NCBI RefSeq assembly: GCF_001695835.1
Contig: NZ_MBSO01000045.1
Span: 62,001-126,000, forward strand
DNA from: Ensifer sp. LC11
GTDB taxonomy: Bacteria > Pseudomonadota > Alphaproteobacteria > Rhizobiales > Rhizobiaceae
Length of the DNA: 64,000 bases
Direction of reading: 5' to 3'
Shown piece by piece: positions 18,013 to 26,364 of this stretch. Below the pieces are notes generated by a model. That model did no database searches. It worked only from the letters and a program-made list of their open reading frames with translations, and was not told where the DNA came from. Every line of letters begins with the position of its first letter. The stretch's first letter is position 1. The position numbers and the translations under genes are program-made.

Positions 18013-19184
18013 GCGGTTCTGGTTTTAAGCTTGCCGTCATCGCCGGCGAGGTCTCCGGAGATCTTCTGGGCGCCGACCTCGTTCGGGCGCTTCGCACGCA
18101 AAGCACGTCGGCCATCGAACTCGTCGGTGTCGGCGGAGAGGCGCTGGAGGCCGAGGGCCTTCGCTCGCTCTTCGATTATTCCGAACTGTCCATCATGGGT
18201 TTTACGCAGGTTTTGGCGCGTTTGCCGAAGCTGATCATGCGAATACGCCAGACGGCGAACGCGATCATAGCGGCCCGGCCCGATGCATTGCTGATCATCG
18301 ATAGTCCCGATTTCACCCATCGGGTCGCGCGAAAGGTCCGCGCGGCGCTGCCGGATCTGCCTGTTATCAACTATGTCTGCCCGAGCGTCTGGGCATGGAA
18401 GCCGGAGCGGGCACCCCGCATGCGCGGCTATGTCGATCACGTGCTCGCGGTTTTGCCCTTCGAACCTCAGGCGATGGACCGGCTACAAGGTCCTCCGACG
18501 ACCTATGTTGGCCACCGGCTTGCAAGCGACGCGCATGTGCTCGCGGTCCGCGCAAGCCGCCAGCAGCGCCTCGCCGGTGCAAGCGACGGCCGCGTCTCGA
18601 CGTGCCTTCTCCTGCCGGGTTCGCGCTCGAGCGAGGTGGGCCGGCTTCTGCCGATATTCGGGGCGATGGTCGAGGAGCTCGCCGGTCGCCATCCGGGCAT
18701 TCGCTTCCTGCTTCCGACCGTCGCGCGCCAGGAGAAGCTGGTGCGGGAAATTACGGCGTCCTGGCCGATCCAGCCGGAGATTACCGTCGGCGCCGCGGAG
18801 AAATGGGCCGCCTTTGATCGCGCTGATGCGGCAATTGCTGCCTCTGGCACGGTTATTCTGGAATTGGCTCTGGCCGGTGTGCCTGTCGTTTCGACCTATG
18901 CCCCTGATTTCCTGGTCAAGTTGTTGCACAAGCGAATTCGCATCTGGAGCGGCGCATTGCCAAACCTGATCGCGGACTTTCCGATCGTGCCTGAGTATTT
19001 CAATGAGGCGATCCGTCCCGGCGCACTGACGCGTTGGGTGGAGCGGCTCTCCGGCGCGACGGCACAACGGGCCTCAATGCTCGATGGCTACGCACAGGTG
19101 CAGCAACGTATGTCGACAAACAGGCCCCCCGGCGAGATGGCGGCTGAAATCGTTCTTGGCTATCTCGAAAAGAAAAAGGCATAG
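18009..19184 (+). CDS. lpxB: Lipid-A-disaccharide synthase
   Basis: This 391-residue GT19 glycosyltransferase joins lipid X and UDP-2,3-diacylglucosamine to give the lipid A disaccharide. Motifs include LAVIAGEVSGDLLGADL at the N-terminus, DSPDFTHRVARKVR, and the YVCPSVWAWKPERA block. It is the last gene of the lpx operon; the next gene (gltA) is convergent and a bidirectional-looking hairpin lies between them. Confidence 0.96.
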   Translation: MSGSGFKLAVIAGEVSGDLLGADLVRALRTQSTSAIELVGVGGEALEAEGLRSLFDYSELSIMGFTQVLARLPKLIMRIRQTANAIIAARPDALLIIDSPDFTHRVARKVRAALPDLPVINYVCPSVWAWKPERAPRMRGYVDHVLAVLPFEPQAMDRLQGPPTTYVGHRLASDAHVLAVRASRQQRLAGASDGRVSTCLLLPGSRSSEVGRLLPIFGAMVEELAGRHPGIRFLLPTVARQEKLVREITASWPIQPEITVGAAEKWAAFDRADAAIAASGTVILELALAGVPVVSTYAPDFLVKLLHKRIRIWSGALPNLIADFPIVPEYFNEAIRPGALTRWVERLSGATAQRASMLDGYAQVQQRMSTNRPPGEMAAEIVLGYLEKKKA

Positions 19185-19340
19185 GCCCCGTCACCAGGGC
19201 TTTCTTCCGTATTTGATGTTGCCGACATGCGCGCGGAGGTTCCGCTCGGCGCAAATTCAATCGTTTGCCAAAAAGCCATGGTGCCCACCGCATGCCAGTG
19301 ACAGCCGAGGCGGGACACCATAGCCGTCGTTCCCAGCGGC

Positions 19341-19373
19341 CATAAGAAAAGCCCGGTCATTTCTGACCGGGCT
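19341..19373 (-). terminator. Terminator of gltA
   Basis: A 10-bp perfect stem (19350-19359 with 19364-19373) and 4-base loop are followed on the minus strand by TTTTCTTATG. On the plus strand a weaker CTTGTTTT follows, so it may also stop transcription from lpxB. Confidence 0.85.
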
Positions 19374-19393
19374 CTTGTTTTCGTTGGTTCCGA

Positions 19394-20683
19394 TCAGCGC
19401 TTGGAGACCGGCACGTAGTCGCGCTGCGGAGCGCCGACATAGAGCTGGCGCGGGCGGCCGATACGCTGTTCCGGATCTTCGATCATCTCGTTCCACTGCG
19501 CGATCCAGCCGACGGTCCGCGCGAGCGCGAACAGCACCGTGAACATGGTGGTGGGGAAGCCGAGCGCCTTCAGCGTGATGCCGGAGTAGAAGTCGATGTT
19601 CGGATAGAGCTTCTTCTCGATGAAGTACTCGTCCGTCAGCGCGATACGCTCGAGTTCCATGGCGACTTCAAGCAGCGGATCGTCCTTGTGGCCGAGTTCC
19701 GCGAGCACTTCATGCGTGGTCTTCTGCATGATCTTGGCGCGCGGGTCGTAGTTCTTGTAGACGCGGTGACCGAAGCCCATCAGGCGGAACGGATCGTTCT
19801 TGTCCTTGGCGCGGGCAATGAACTCCGGAATGCGGTCAGCCGTACCGATTTCGGCGAGCATGTTGAGCGCCGCTTCGTTGGCGCCGCCGTGAGCCGGACC
19901 CCAGAGGCAGGCGATACCAGCCGCAATGCAGGCGAACGGGTTTGCGCCCGACGAACCAGCAAGGCGAACCGTCGAGGTCGAGGCGTTCTGCTCGTGGTCC
20001 GCATGCAGGATGAAGATGCGGTCCATGGCGCGCGACAGCACCGGGTTGACGACGTACTCTTCGCACGGAACGGCAAAGCACATGCGCAGGAAGTTCGAGG
20101 CGTAGTCGAGATCGTTCTTCGGGTAAACGAAGGGCTGGCCAATGTGGTACTTGTAGGCCATCGCTGCGATCGTCGGCATCTTGGCGATCATGCGCAACGA
20201 AGCGACCATGCGCTGGTGCGGATCGGTGATGTCGGTCGAGTCGTGATAGAACGCCGAAAGCGCGCCGACGCAGCCGCACATGACCGCCATCGGGTGTGCG
20301 TCGCGGCGGAAGCCGGTGAAGAAGCGCGACATCTGCTCATGCACCATGGTGTGATGCGTGACGCGGTAATCGAAGTCGGCCTTCTGTGCCTTGGTCGGAA
20401 GTTCGCCGTAGAGCAGCAGGTAGCAGACTTCCAGGAAGTCGCCATGTTCGGCGAGCTGCTCGATCGGGTAGCCGCGGTGTAGCAGCACGCCTTCGTCGCC
20501 GTCGATATAGGTGATCTTGGATTCGCACGACGCCGTGGACGTGAAGCCCGGGTCGTAGGTGAACATTTTCGTCTGCTTGTAGAGCGAGCCGATGTCGACA
20601 ACGTCAGGGCCGATGGACCCCGATCGCACCGGAAGATCCGCCGACTTTCCATCGAGTGTTACAACCGCGGTTTTATCAGTCAT
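19394..20683 (-). CDS. gltA: Citrate synthase
   Basis: This 429-residue type II citrate synthase condenses oxaloacetate and acetyl-CoA at the entry of the TCA cycle. The catalytic regions are [27 protein letters not shown] and the C-terminal Asp-containing NIDFYSGI segment. Length equals that of known rhizobial GltA. I chose the ATG at 20683 because GGAGG lies 4-8 bases upstream and the family start [13 protein letters not shown] follows. An 8-bp inverted repeat (20706-20727) lies in the leader just upstream. Confidence 0.97.
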   Translation of the reverse strand: MTDKTAVVTLDGKSADLPVRSGSIGPDVVDIGSLYKQTKMFTYDPGFTSTASCESKITYIDGDEGVLLHRGYPIEQLAEHGDFLEVCYLLLYGELPTKAQKADFDYRVTHHTMVHEQMSRFFTGFRRDAHPMAVMCGCVGALSAFYHDSTDITDPHQRMVASLRMIAKMPTIAAMAYKYHIGQPFVYPKNDLDYASNFLRMCFAVPCEEYVVNPVLSRAMDRIFILHADHEQNASTSTVRLAGSSGANPFACIAAGIACLWGPAHGGANEAALNMLAEIGTADRIPEFIARAKDKNDPFRLMGFGHRVYKNYDPRAKIMQKTTHEVLAELGHKDDPLLEVAMELERIALTDEYFIEKKLYPNIDFYSGITLKALGFPTTMFTVLFALARTVGWIAQWNEMIEDPEQRIGRPRQLYVGAPQRDYVPVSKR

Positions 20684-20999
20684 CGGACCCTCCGTCTTAT
20701 GGCAACGTGGCACAGAGACGTGCCACGAAAATGAACGTTGCGAATTTGCTATATGATTTATTTTCGACTGCCAAGCTGTACGAAAGGCAAATTGTGCGAT
20801 GCGAAAATGTGCATACGGCGACGCAACAATGGCATGTTACGGCAATAAGTCCAAACAGATCAATAAGCTCGTCGAGCGATGATGCGGTACCATTCTATAT
20901 AGGTTTGCCGCTTTTTTCGGCAGATAGCGTTCCGGTTGCGGTTGCGTAAGGTTGGTTGCATGATCGATCGCAGATTTGCTGAGTAAAAATGCGGGTGCA
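20684..20999. promoter_or_regulatory. Divergent gltA/comEC intergenic region
   Basis: The region holds signals for both genes. For gltA (minus): an 8-bp inverted repeat CGTGGCAC (20706-20713) / GTGCCACG (20720-20727), and a possible promoter CTTGGC (20770-20775) with TATAGC (20748-20753), spacing 16. For comEC (plus): a CTATAT -10 at 20895-20900 without a convincing -35. No coding sequence is visible. Confidence 0.4.
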
Positions 21000-23474
21000 A
21001 TGAGCGAGACCGAAATGGGGCAGGCGTCTCACGGCGTGGAACGCGGCAGCTTCATGCCGGGTGGTTCCGTTGCTGTCGATGCGACGACCGCCTTGCCTGC
21101 AAACGCATCGCGCCCCGCGTTTGCAGCGCGGTTGCGACGCGCAACGCGAGGCCTGGCAATCCGCCGACGGCTGCCGGTGCTCATGGTTTCGCTCCGCGCA
21201 GCAGTCGAGGAGGAGCGGGCATTCGGCCACGGTTTCGTGCTTGTGCCGGTGCTTCTGACCTTCGGTGTGCTCGCGTGGCTGGCCCTGCCGTTTGATGCCG
21301 GAATCACCAAACTTGCACTGCTGCTTTGCATTTTTGGAATGGCAGCGGTGGCGTGCAGGGGAAAGCTCGCTCTTCTGAGGGCGCCGCTGATCGCGATGAC
21401 GCTGCTTACAGCCGGCATGCTGCTGATGGCGATCGAGACGGCGCGGGTCGATACGATCGTGCTTGATGCGCCGGTGACGACAAATGTGCGCGGCGCGGTG
21501 CTTTCCCGCGAACAGGACGATCGTGGCCGATGGCGCTACGGGATTGAAGTCCAGCAAACGAGCAGGCCGCACCTGCGTCGCCAGCCGTTGAAGGTAACGC
21601 TGGTGACGCGGGGTTCCGGGGACCCGTTCCCCGTCGGTGCGCTGATCGAGGGCAGGGCGCGGCTGTCTCCGCCCTCCGGACCGGCGCTGCCCGGCCTTAA
21701 CGATTTTGCCTTCGACAGCTATTTCAAAGGCATCGGCGCCGTCGGATTCTTCTATGGCGCGCCCAAGCGATATGAAGACGCCGCGACTGAGGGGCGCGGT
21801 GCCACGACTTCAATCCGCTCCGCGGTCGCAGCCAAGATAGCTGCCATGCGTGAGACCGTCGGCGAGAGGATCCGCGCGGCGATCGGCGGCGATACGGGTG
21901 CGCTTGCCGCCGCGCTGGTGACCGCCGAGGAGCGGGCAATCAGCCGGGAAACGGTCGAGGTGTTGCGGCAGGCTGGGCTTGCGCATGTGCTGGCGATCTC
22001 CGGCCTCAACATGGCGCTTGCCGCCGGTACCTTCCTCATCGGCGCCCGCACGATGCTCAGCATGATTCCGGGCCTCGCCCCCCGTTTGCCGATCAAGAAG
22101 ATCGCCGCGGCCGGCGCGCTGCTGATGGTCTGCCTCTATATTCTTATCTCCGGTGGCGCGGTATCGGCGCTGCGCGCCTGGATCATGATTTCCATCATGC
22201 TCGTGGCGGTGTTCTTCGACCGCATGTCGATCAGCCTACGCAACGTAGCGCTCGCAGCTCTCGTCATTGTGGCCTTCACGCCGTCGGCTGTGGCGGGGCC
22301 GGGATTCCAGATGTCATTCGCCGCGACTTTGGCGCTCGTTGCCGGCTATGCGCGCTGGCGCGAACGGCGTGCGGGCGACACTGACGTCGGAGGAGGGCGT
22401 ACGAAAGGGCGCCTCGTTGCCGGCGTGGCAATGGGGGTATTCGTCACCTCACTCATCGGCGGCCTGGCGACGGCTGTCTATTCGATCGCCTATTTTCACA
22501 GGTTGCCGGCCTATGGCCTGCTCGCCAACATTCTCACCATGCCGCTGATCAGCGTTGTGGTCATGCCGTTCGGCTTGTTCGCCATGCTCTTGATGCCATT
22601 CGGGCTCGAGCATTATCCCTTGGTCGCGATGGCGTGGGGCCTGGACCGGATGCTCGACGTTGCTCGCTTCGTAACGTCGTTCGACGGAGAGGTTGTGACC
22701 GGCCGTATTGGGCACCTCGGCTTTGTGCTGATCGCCGCTGGCGGCGTCCTTCTTTGCGTGTTGCGCACCTGGCTTGCATTGTCGGGCGCAGTGCTGGTCG
22801 TGGCCGGACTTGTCAGCCTGGCGTTTGGGGATGGTCGCCAGCCGGATATCGTGATCGCTGAGGATGGCCGGCTCGTCGGGGTGGTTACGAACGGGACAAT
22901 AGCAACGAACCGGTCGCGTCCGTCGGACTTCGTGTTTTCGCAATGGCAACGGGCTCTCGCGGCGAAAAAGCACCTGCCGCCGGTGATGTTGACCTCCGCA
23001 AATCCAGGCCTTTATCCGGCTGGGGACGTGCCAGTGAAGAGCATGCCGCCGCTCGATCGGGAACAGGCGGCTGCCGTTCGGGCGGAGTTGTCGACGGCGA
23101 TCGAGGAAAATGCGGTGGGCGCCTTCGCTTGCCGGGAAAAGCAATGGTGCGCGGCGCGCACCGGCATTGGCTGGACCATCATCACGCTAGAGAACCCTCG
23201 TCTCTTTCAGGCCCTGTGCGACCAGGCAGACCTGGTTGTGATTGCCGCTCGGGTCGACATCGATTTGTGCCCGGCCAACCGCGCCCGCATCATCGATGCG
23301 CAGACGCTTCGCCGCACCGGTGCAGTTGAAATTCGGGCGCAACCGATGGAAGCGCAAGGCCCGCCCGCCATGCAGTTTCGTCCGGCGTTCACCGCGCTTG
23401 ACCGCCCGTGGGAACGTCATCGCGCCTATGATTGGCGCAGCGGCGCTTTCATCGCCGATCCGCCAGCTTTTTGA
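21000..23474 (+). CDS. comEC: ComEC/Rec2 family membrane protein
   Basis: This 824-residue protein resembles ComEC, the inner-membrane channel for single-stranded DNA in natural transformation. An N-terminal DUF4131 region with two early helices (about 70-130) is followed by the competence domain, with the hallmark AHVLAISGLNMALAAG near residue 335 and many hydrophobic helices to about 600. The last 200 residues sit where other ComEC proteins have a metallo-beta-lactamase domain, but I see no HxHxDH motif, so that part looks degenerate. Rhizobia are not routinely transformable, so the real role is open. I prefer the ATG at 21000 to the TTG at 20976. Confidence 0.85.
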   Translation: MSETEMGQASHGVERGSFMPGGSVAVDATTALPANASRPAFAARLRRATRGLAIRRRLPVLMVSLRAAVEEERAFGHGFVLVPVLLTFGVLAWLALPFDAGITKLALLLCIFGMAAVACRGKLALLRAPLIAMTLLTAGMLLMAIETARVDTIVLDAPVTTNVRGAVLSREQDDRGRWRYGIEVQQTSRPHLRRQPLKVTLVTRGSGDPFPVGALIEGRARLSPPSGPALPGLNDFAFDSYFKGIGAVGFFYGAPKRYEDAATEGRGATTSIRSAVAAKIAAMRETVGERIRAAIGGDTGALAAALVTAEERAISRETVEVLRQAGLAHVLAISGLNMALAAGTFLIGARTMLSMIPGLAPRLPIKKIAAAGALLMVCLYILISGGAVSALRAWIMISIMLVAVFFDRMSISLRNVALAALVIVAFTPSAVAGPGFQMSFAATLALVAGYARWRERRAGDTDVGGGRTKGRLVAGVAMGVFVTSLIGGLATAVYSIAYFHRLPAYGLLANILTMPLISVVVMPFGLFAMLLMPFGLEHYPLVAMAWGLDRMLDVARFVTSFDGEVVTGRIGHLGFVLIAAGGVLLCVLRTWLALSGAVLVVAGLVSLAFGDGRQPDIVIAEDGRLVGVVTNGTIATNRSRPSDFVFSQWQRALAAKKHLPPVMLTSANPGLYPAGDVPVKSMPPLDREQAAAVRAELSTAIEENAVGAFACREKQWCAARTGIGWTIITLENPRLFQALCDQADLVVIAARVDIDLCPANRARIIDAQTLRRTGAVEIRAQPMEAQGPPAMQFRPAFTALDRPWERHRAYDWRSGAFIADPPAF

Positions 23475-23659
23475 GGCGGCGCCGGTCCGTTGCCCCGACA
23501 ATGGAAGGTTGCGAAATTATTCTTGATTGATAAACTCCACAAATCCTTGTCATTCCGTTTCCCTTTGCGTAAAGAGCCGAAAAGCGTGCGAGGGAAGTGG
23601 CAGACGATGGCGACCCTTCGCTCTGAAATGACGAAACGGACCAGTACGTGAGGAACAAG

Positions 23660-24766
23660 ATGCCGAAACGAGCCCGATCGACGATCAACTTGCTGGCAGG
23701 CGCGATTTTGGTCCTGTCATCGGCGGCATCGCCCACTGCAGCGCTCGCTCAGGCGACGACGCCCGTCGCTGGCGGCGCGCAGAGCAGCCAAGCACAGCCG
23801 TCGACACCGGTGGTCCAGGGGCAGGGCGTGGCAAGCAATGTGCCGGCGATCGAGCCAACGGCGCGGGTACAGCCGACGCCGCAGCCCGCTCCGGCCGAAG
23901 GTGCCCCAGTTGCGGTTGAAAGCGCCCCGGCCACGGGTGAAGGCGCTCCTGTGATGACTGAAATGGCACCGGCAACGGCCGATAACGCAACGGCCGCGGC
24001 CGAGGGTGCCGCCAACCCGGTGCTGCCACACGATCTCTCGCCGATCGGCATGTTCATGGCCGCCGACCTGGTGGTGAAGAGCGTGATGGTCGGCCTTGCG
24101 CTCGCCTCCGTCGCCACCTGGGCGATCTTCCTGGTTAAGTTTCTGGAGCTCGTGGGCGCGAAGGCGCGCCTCACGCGTGCGGTCCGCCTTCTTTCGGCGG
24201 CCAATGGCCTGGCAGATGTCAAGCCGGCCTTCGACGGGAAGTCGGGCCCGGCTTCCGAAATGGTGGCCGCGGCGATCGACGAAATGGCACGCTCGGAAGC
24301 GGTCATCGACCATGCCCCCGCAGGCGGCCTGAAGGAGCGCGTTTCATCGCTTCTGACCCGCATCGAGGTTCGCGCCGGCAAGCGCATGACGAGCGGCACC
24401 GGCATTCTCGCCTCGATTGGTTCGGTCGGCCCGTTCGTCGGCCTGTTCGGTACGGTTTGGGGGATCATGAATTCCTTCATCGGTATCAGCAAGGCGCAGA
24501 CGACGAACCTGGCGATCGTGGCGCCCGGTATCGCCGAGGCGCTGCTGGCGACGGCCATCGGTCTCGTTGCGGCGATCCCAGCTGTAGTGATCTACAACTA
24601 CTTCGCCCGCGCTGTCGGTGGCTACAAGGTGATCCTCGCTGATGCGGCAGCAGCCGTGGAGCGGCTCGTTAGCCGTGACCTCGACCACCGCCTGGTGCGC
24701 AAGGCGCAGCCTCGCCGTCAGGATGGCTTCGGTCATGCGGAGACAACCATCGCAAGGATCGGGTGA
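23660..24766 (+). CDS. exbB: TonB-system energizer ExbB (MotA/TolQ/ExbB family)
   Basis: This 368-residue protein has a signal-like N-terminus, then about 100 residues of Ala/Pro/Glu-rich low-complexity sequence, then the ExbB domain. The first core helix is at about 130-165, and the two conserved helices are near GTGILASIGSVGPFVGLFGT and ALLATAIGLVAAIPAVV. With ExbD it uses the proton gradient to drive TonB. The long periplasmic extension matches the alphaproteobacterial ExbB form. AGGA five bases before the ATG at 23660 supports this start over the GTG at 23648. ExbD follows after 3 bp; no tonB gene is in the window. Confidence 0.92.
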   Translation: MPKRARSTINLLAGAILVLSSAASPTAALAQATTPVAGGAQSSQAQPSTPVVQGQGVASNVPAIEPTARVQPTPQPAPAEGAPVAVESAPATGEGAPVMTEMAPATADNATAAAEGAANPVLPHDLSPIGMFMAADLVVKSVMVGLALASVATWAIFLVKFLELVGAKARLTRAVRLLSAANGLADVKPAFDGKSGPASEMVAAAIDEMARSEAVIDHAPAGGLKERVSSLLTRIEVRAGKRMTSGTGILASIGSVGPFVGLFGTVWGIMNSFIGISKAQTTNLAIVAPGIAEALLATAIGLVAAIPAVVIYNYFARAVGGYKVILADAAAAVERLVSRDLDHRLVRKAQPRRQDGFGHAETTIARIG

Positions 24767-24769
24767 CCC

Positions 24770-25195
24770 ATGGCCGGAAGAGTAAGCGACGGCGGCGGTG
24801 ATCTGGACGAAAACAGCGAGATCAACGTCACGCCCTTCATCGATGTCATGCTGGTGCTCCTGATCATCTTCATGGTCGCCGCACCGCTTGCAACCGTGGA
24901 CATGAAGGTCGACCTGCCACAATCGGCCGCCAAGCCCGCGCCGCGTGACGACAAGCCCGTCTTCGTCACGTTGAAGGCCGATCTGGCGCTTGCGATCGGC
25001 AATGAGGAAACGGCGCGGGAGAGCTTTGCTGACGAATTGAAGCGCCTGACAGAAGGCAACACCGAAACGCGTGTTCTGCTGCGGGCGGACAAGGCCGTCG
25101 ATTACGGTGAGCTGATGACGGTGATGAACCTCATTCAGAACGCCGGCTACACCAAGATCGCCCTTGTCGGGCTGGAAGGTGCGCCGGGCCGCTGA
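24770..25195 (+). CDS. exbD: Biopolymer transport protein ExbD
   Basis: This 141-residue protein has one N-terminal transmembrane helix with the essential Asp in INVTPFIDVMLVLLIIFMV (about residues 18-36), followed by a periplasmic domain. It forms the proton channel with ExbB. The start lies 3 bp after the exbB stop, so the two are one translational unit. The pair stands alone, without receptor or tonB genes. Confidence 0.95.
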   Translation: MAGRVSDGGGDLDENSEINVTPFIDVMLVLLIIFMVAAPLATVDMKVDLPQSAAKPAPRDDKPVFVTLKADLALAIGNEETARESFADELKRLTEGNTETRVLLRADKAVDYGELMTVMNLIQNAGYTKIALVGLEGAPGR

Positions 25196-25411
25196 CACGG
25201 TCCCCGCAGTCGCGCCGATGCCCGCGTGACTGTTCTGCCGTAACGCAATTCCCTCCCGTTTTTCCAGCGCAATTTGCCGCTGTCGCTTGAAACCAGCGGG
25301 GCGCCGATTTATGAGCTTACCTCAAAGGCTTTCCGATGAGAGCCAGAAGACGATCGTGCGCGCTTGTCCGTGAGGCCGGCGCCGCGCCTATCCGGACACG
25401 AGGGCACTACC

Positions 25412-26077
25412 ATGAATTTCGAAGCAGCGCGCACCAAGATGGTGGACAATCAGATCCGGACGACGGATGTCACGTCCCATTCGATCCTGTCTGCATTCCT
25501 CACCGTGCCGCGCGAAGAATTTGTGCCCGCCAAGATGCGGGAACTCGCCTATATCGATACCGACATCGCGCTCGACGCCGCCAATGGCGGAGTGCCGCGT
25601 TTCGTGATGGAGCCGTCGCCGCTCGCCAAGCTTCTCCAGCTTGCCGAAATCACCAAGTCCGATGTGGTGCTGGAGATTGGTTGCGGCACGGGCTACGCAT
25701 CCGCGTTGCTGTCGCAGGTCGCCGGTTCGGTTGTTGCCCTCGAAAGTGATCAGGGGCTTGCAGCCACTGCAACAGAGACACTGGCCCGTCTCGGCTACGA
25801 CAATATCGCCGTTGTCACCGGGGAACTCGAAAAGGGCTATGCCGCCGAGGCGCCCTACGACGTCATCTTCATTCACGGTGCCGTGGAGGTCCTGCCGGTC
25901 GGTTTGTTCGAGCAATTGCGTAACGGCGGCAGGCTTGTCGTCGTTGAAGGATTTGGCAACGCTTCTCGCGCTAAACTCTATGTGCACGAGCACGGAAAGA
26001 CGTCCGAGCGGCCCGATTTCAATACCGCAGTCAAGCCACTTCCTGGCTTTCGACGTGGCCAGGAATTTGTTTTTTGA
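25412..26077 (+). CDS. Protein-L-isoaspartate O-methyltransferase family protein
   Basis: This 221-residue class I SAM methyltransferase is of the PCMT family. Motif I is VLEIGCGTGYASALLSQ near residue 88, and the preceding PREEFVPAKMRELAYIDTDI is a PCMT-type substrate region. It differs a good deal from the second family member at 52024, which has the canonical TPPQYQADAYSQRTIPL block. Repair of isoaspartyl residues is therefore likely but not certain for this copy. It lies between exbD (216 bp upstream) and tolC, the same order I recall in other rhizobia. Confidence 0.8.
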   Translation: MNFEAARTKMVDNQIRTTDVTSHSILSAFLTVPREEFVPAKMRELAYIDTDIALDAANGGVPRFVMEPSPLAKLLQLAEITKSDVVLEIGCGTGYASALLSQVAGSVVALESDQGLAATATETLARLGYDNIAVVTGELEKGYAAEAPYDVIFIHGAVEVLPVGLFEQLRNGGRLVVVEGFGNASRAKLYVHEHGKTSERPDFNTAVKPLPGFRRGQEFVF

Positions 26078-26364
26078 GGTTCCACTTATTGAGGGATCTC
26101 AACAATTGAATGCGCAGCTAAAATAACAATGTTGCCAATTCGCAACGGGGTACTTGTTTCTTTTTGAAATGGCTGCGCAGAGTATGGGTGCCCAGTTGTC
26201 GGAATCCTGATTCCGGGTTTCAAAGAGTGCAGTGGTAGTGATTTGCTCACCAGTGGGCGGTGTGAGCGCTTCATCGCCGTGTCTAGGCAGCACAGTTTTT
26301 CCTTGAAGAACCGTGCTGCGGAAATAGAGGGCAGGCTTTGCCGCCCCGATCGGAGAGAGAAGTA
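26078..26364 (+). promoter_or_regulatory. tolC upstream region with three inverted repeats
   Basis: No gene is seen in these 287 bp. They hold CGGAATC-CT-GATTCCG (26200-26215), GCTCAC/GTGAGC (26245-26250 and 26262-26267), and a hairpin GCAGCAC/GTGCTGC whose arms flank 26287-26320. The first looks like a dimeric regulator site; the third would sit in the transcript leader close to the tolC start. Confidence 0.45.
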
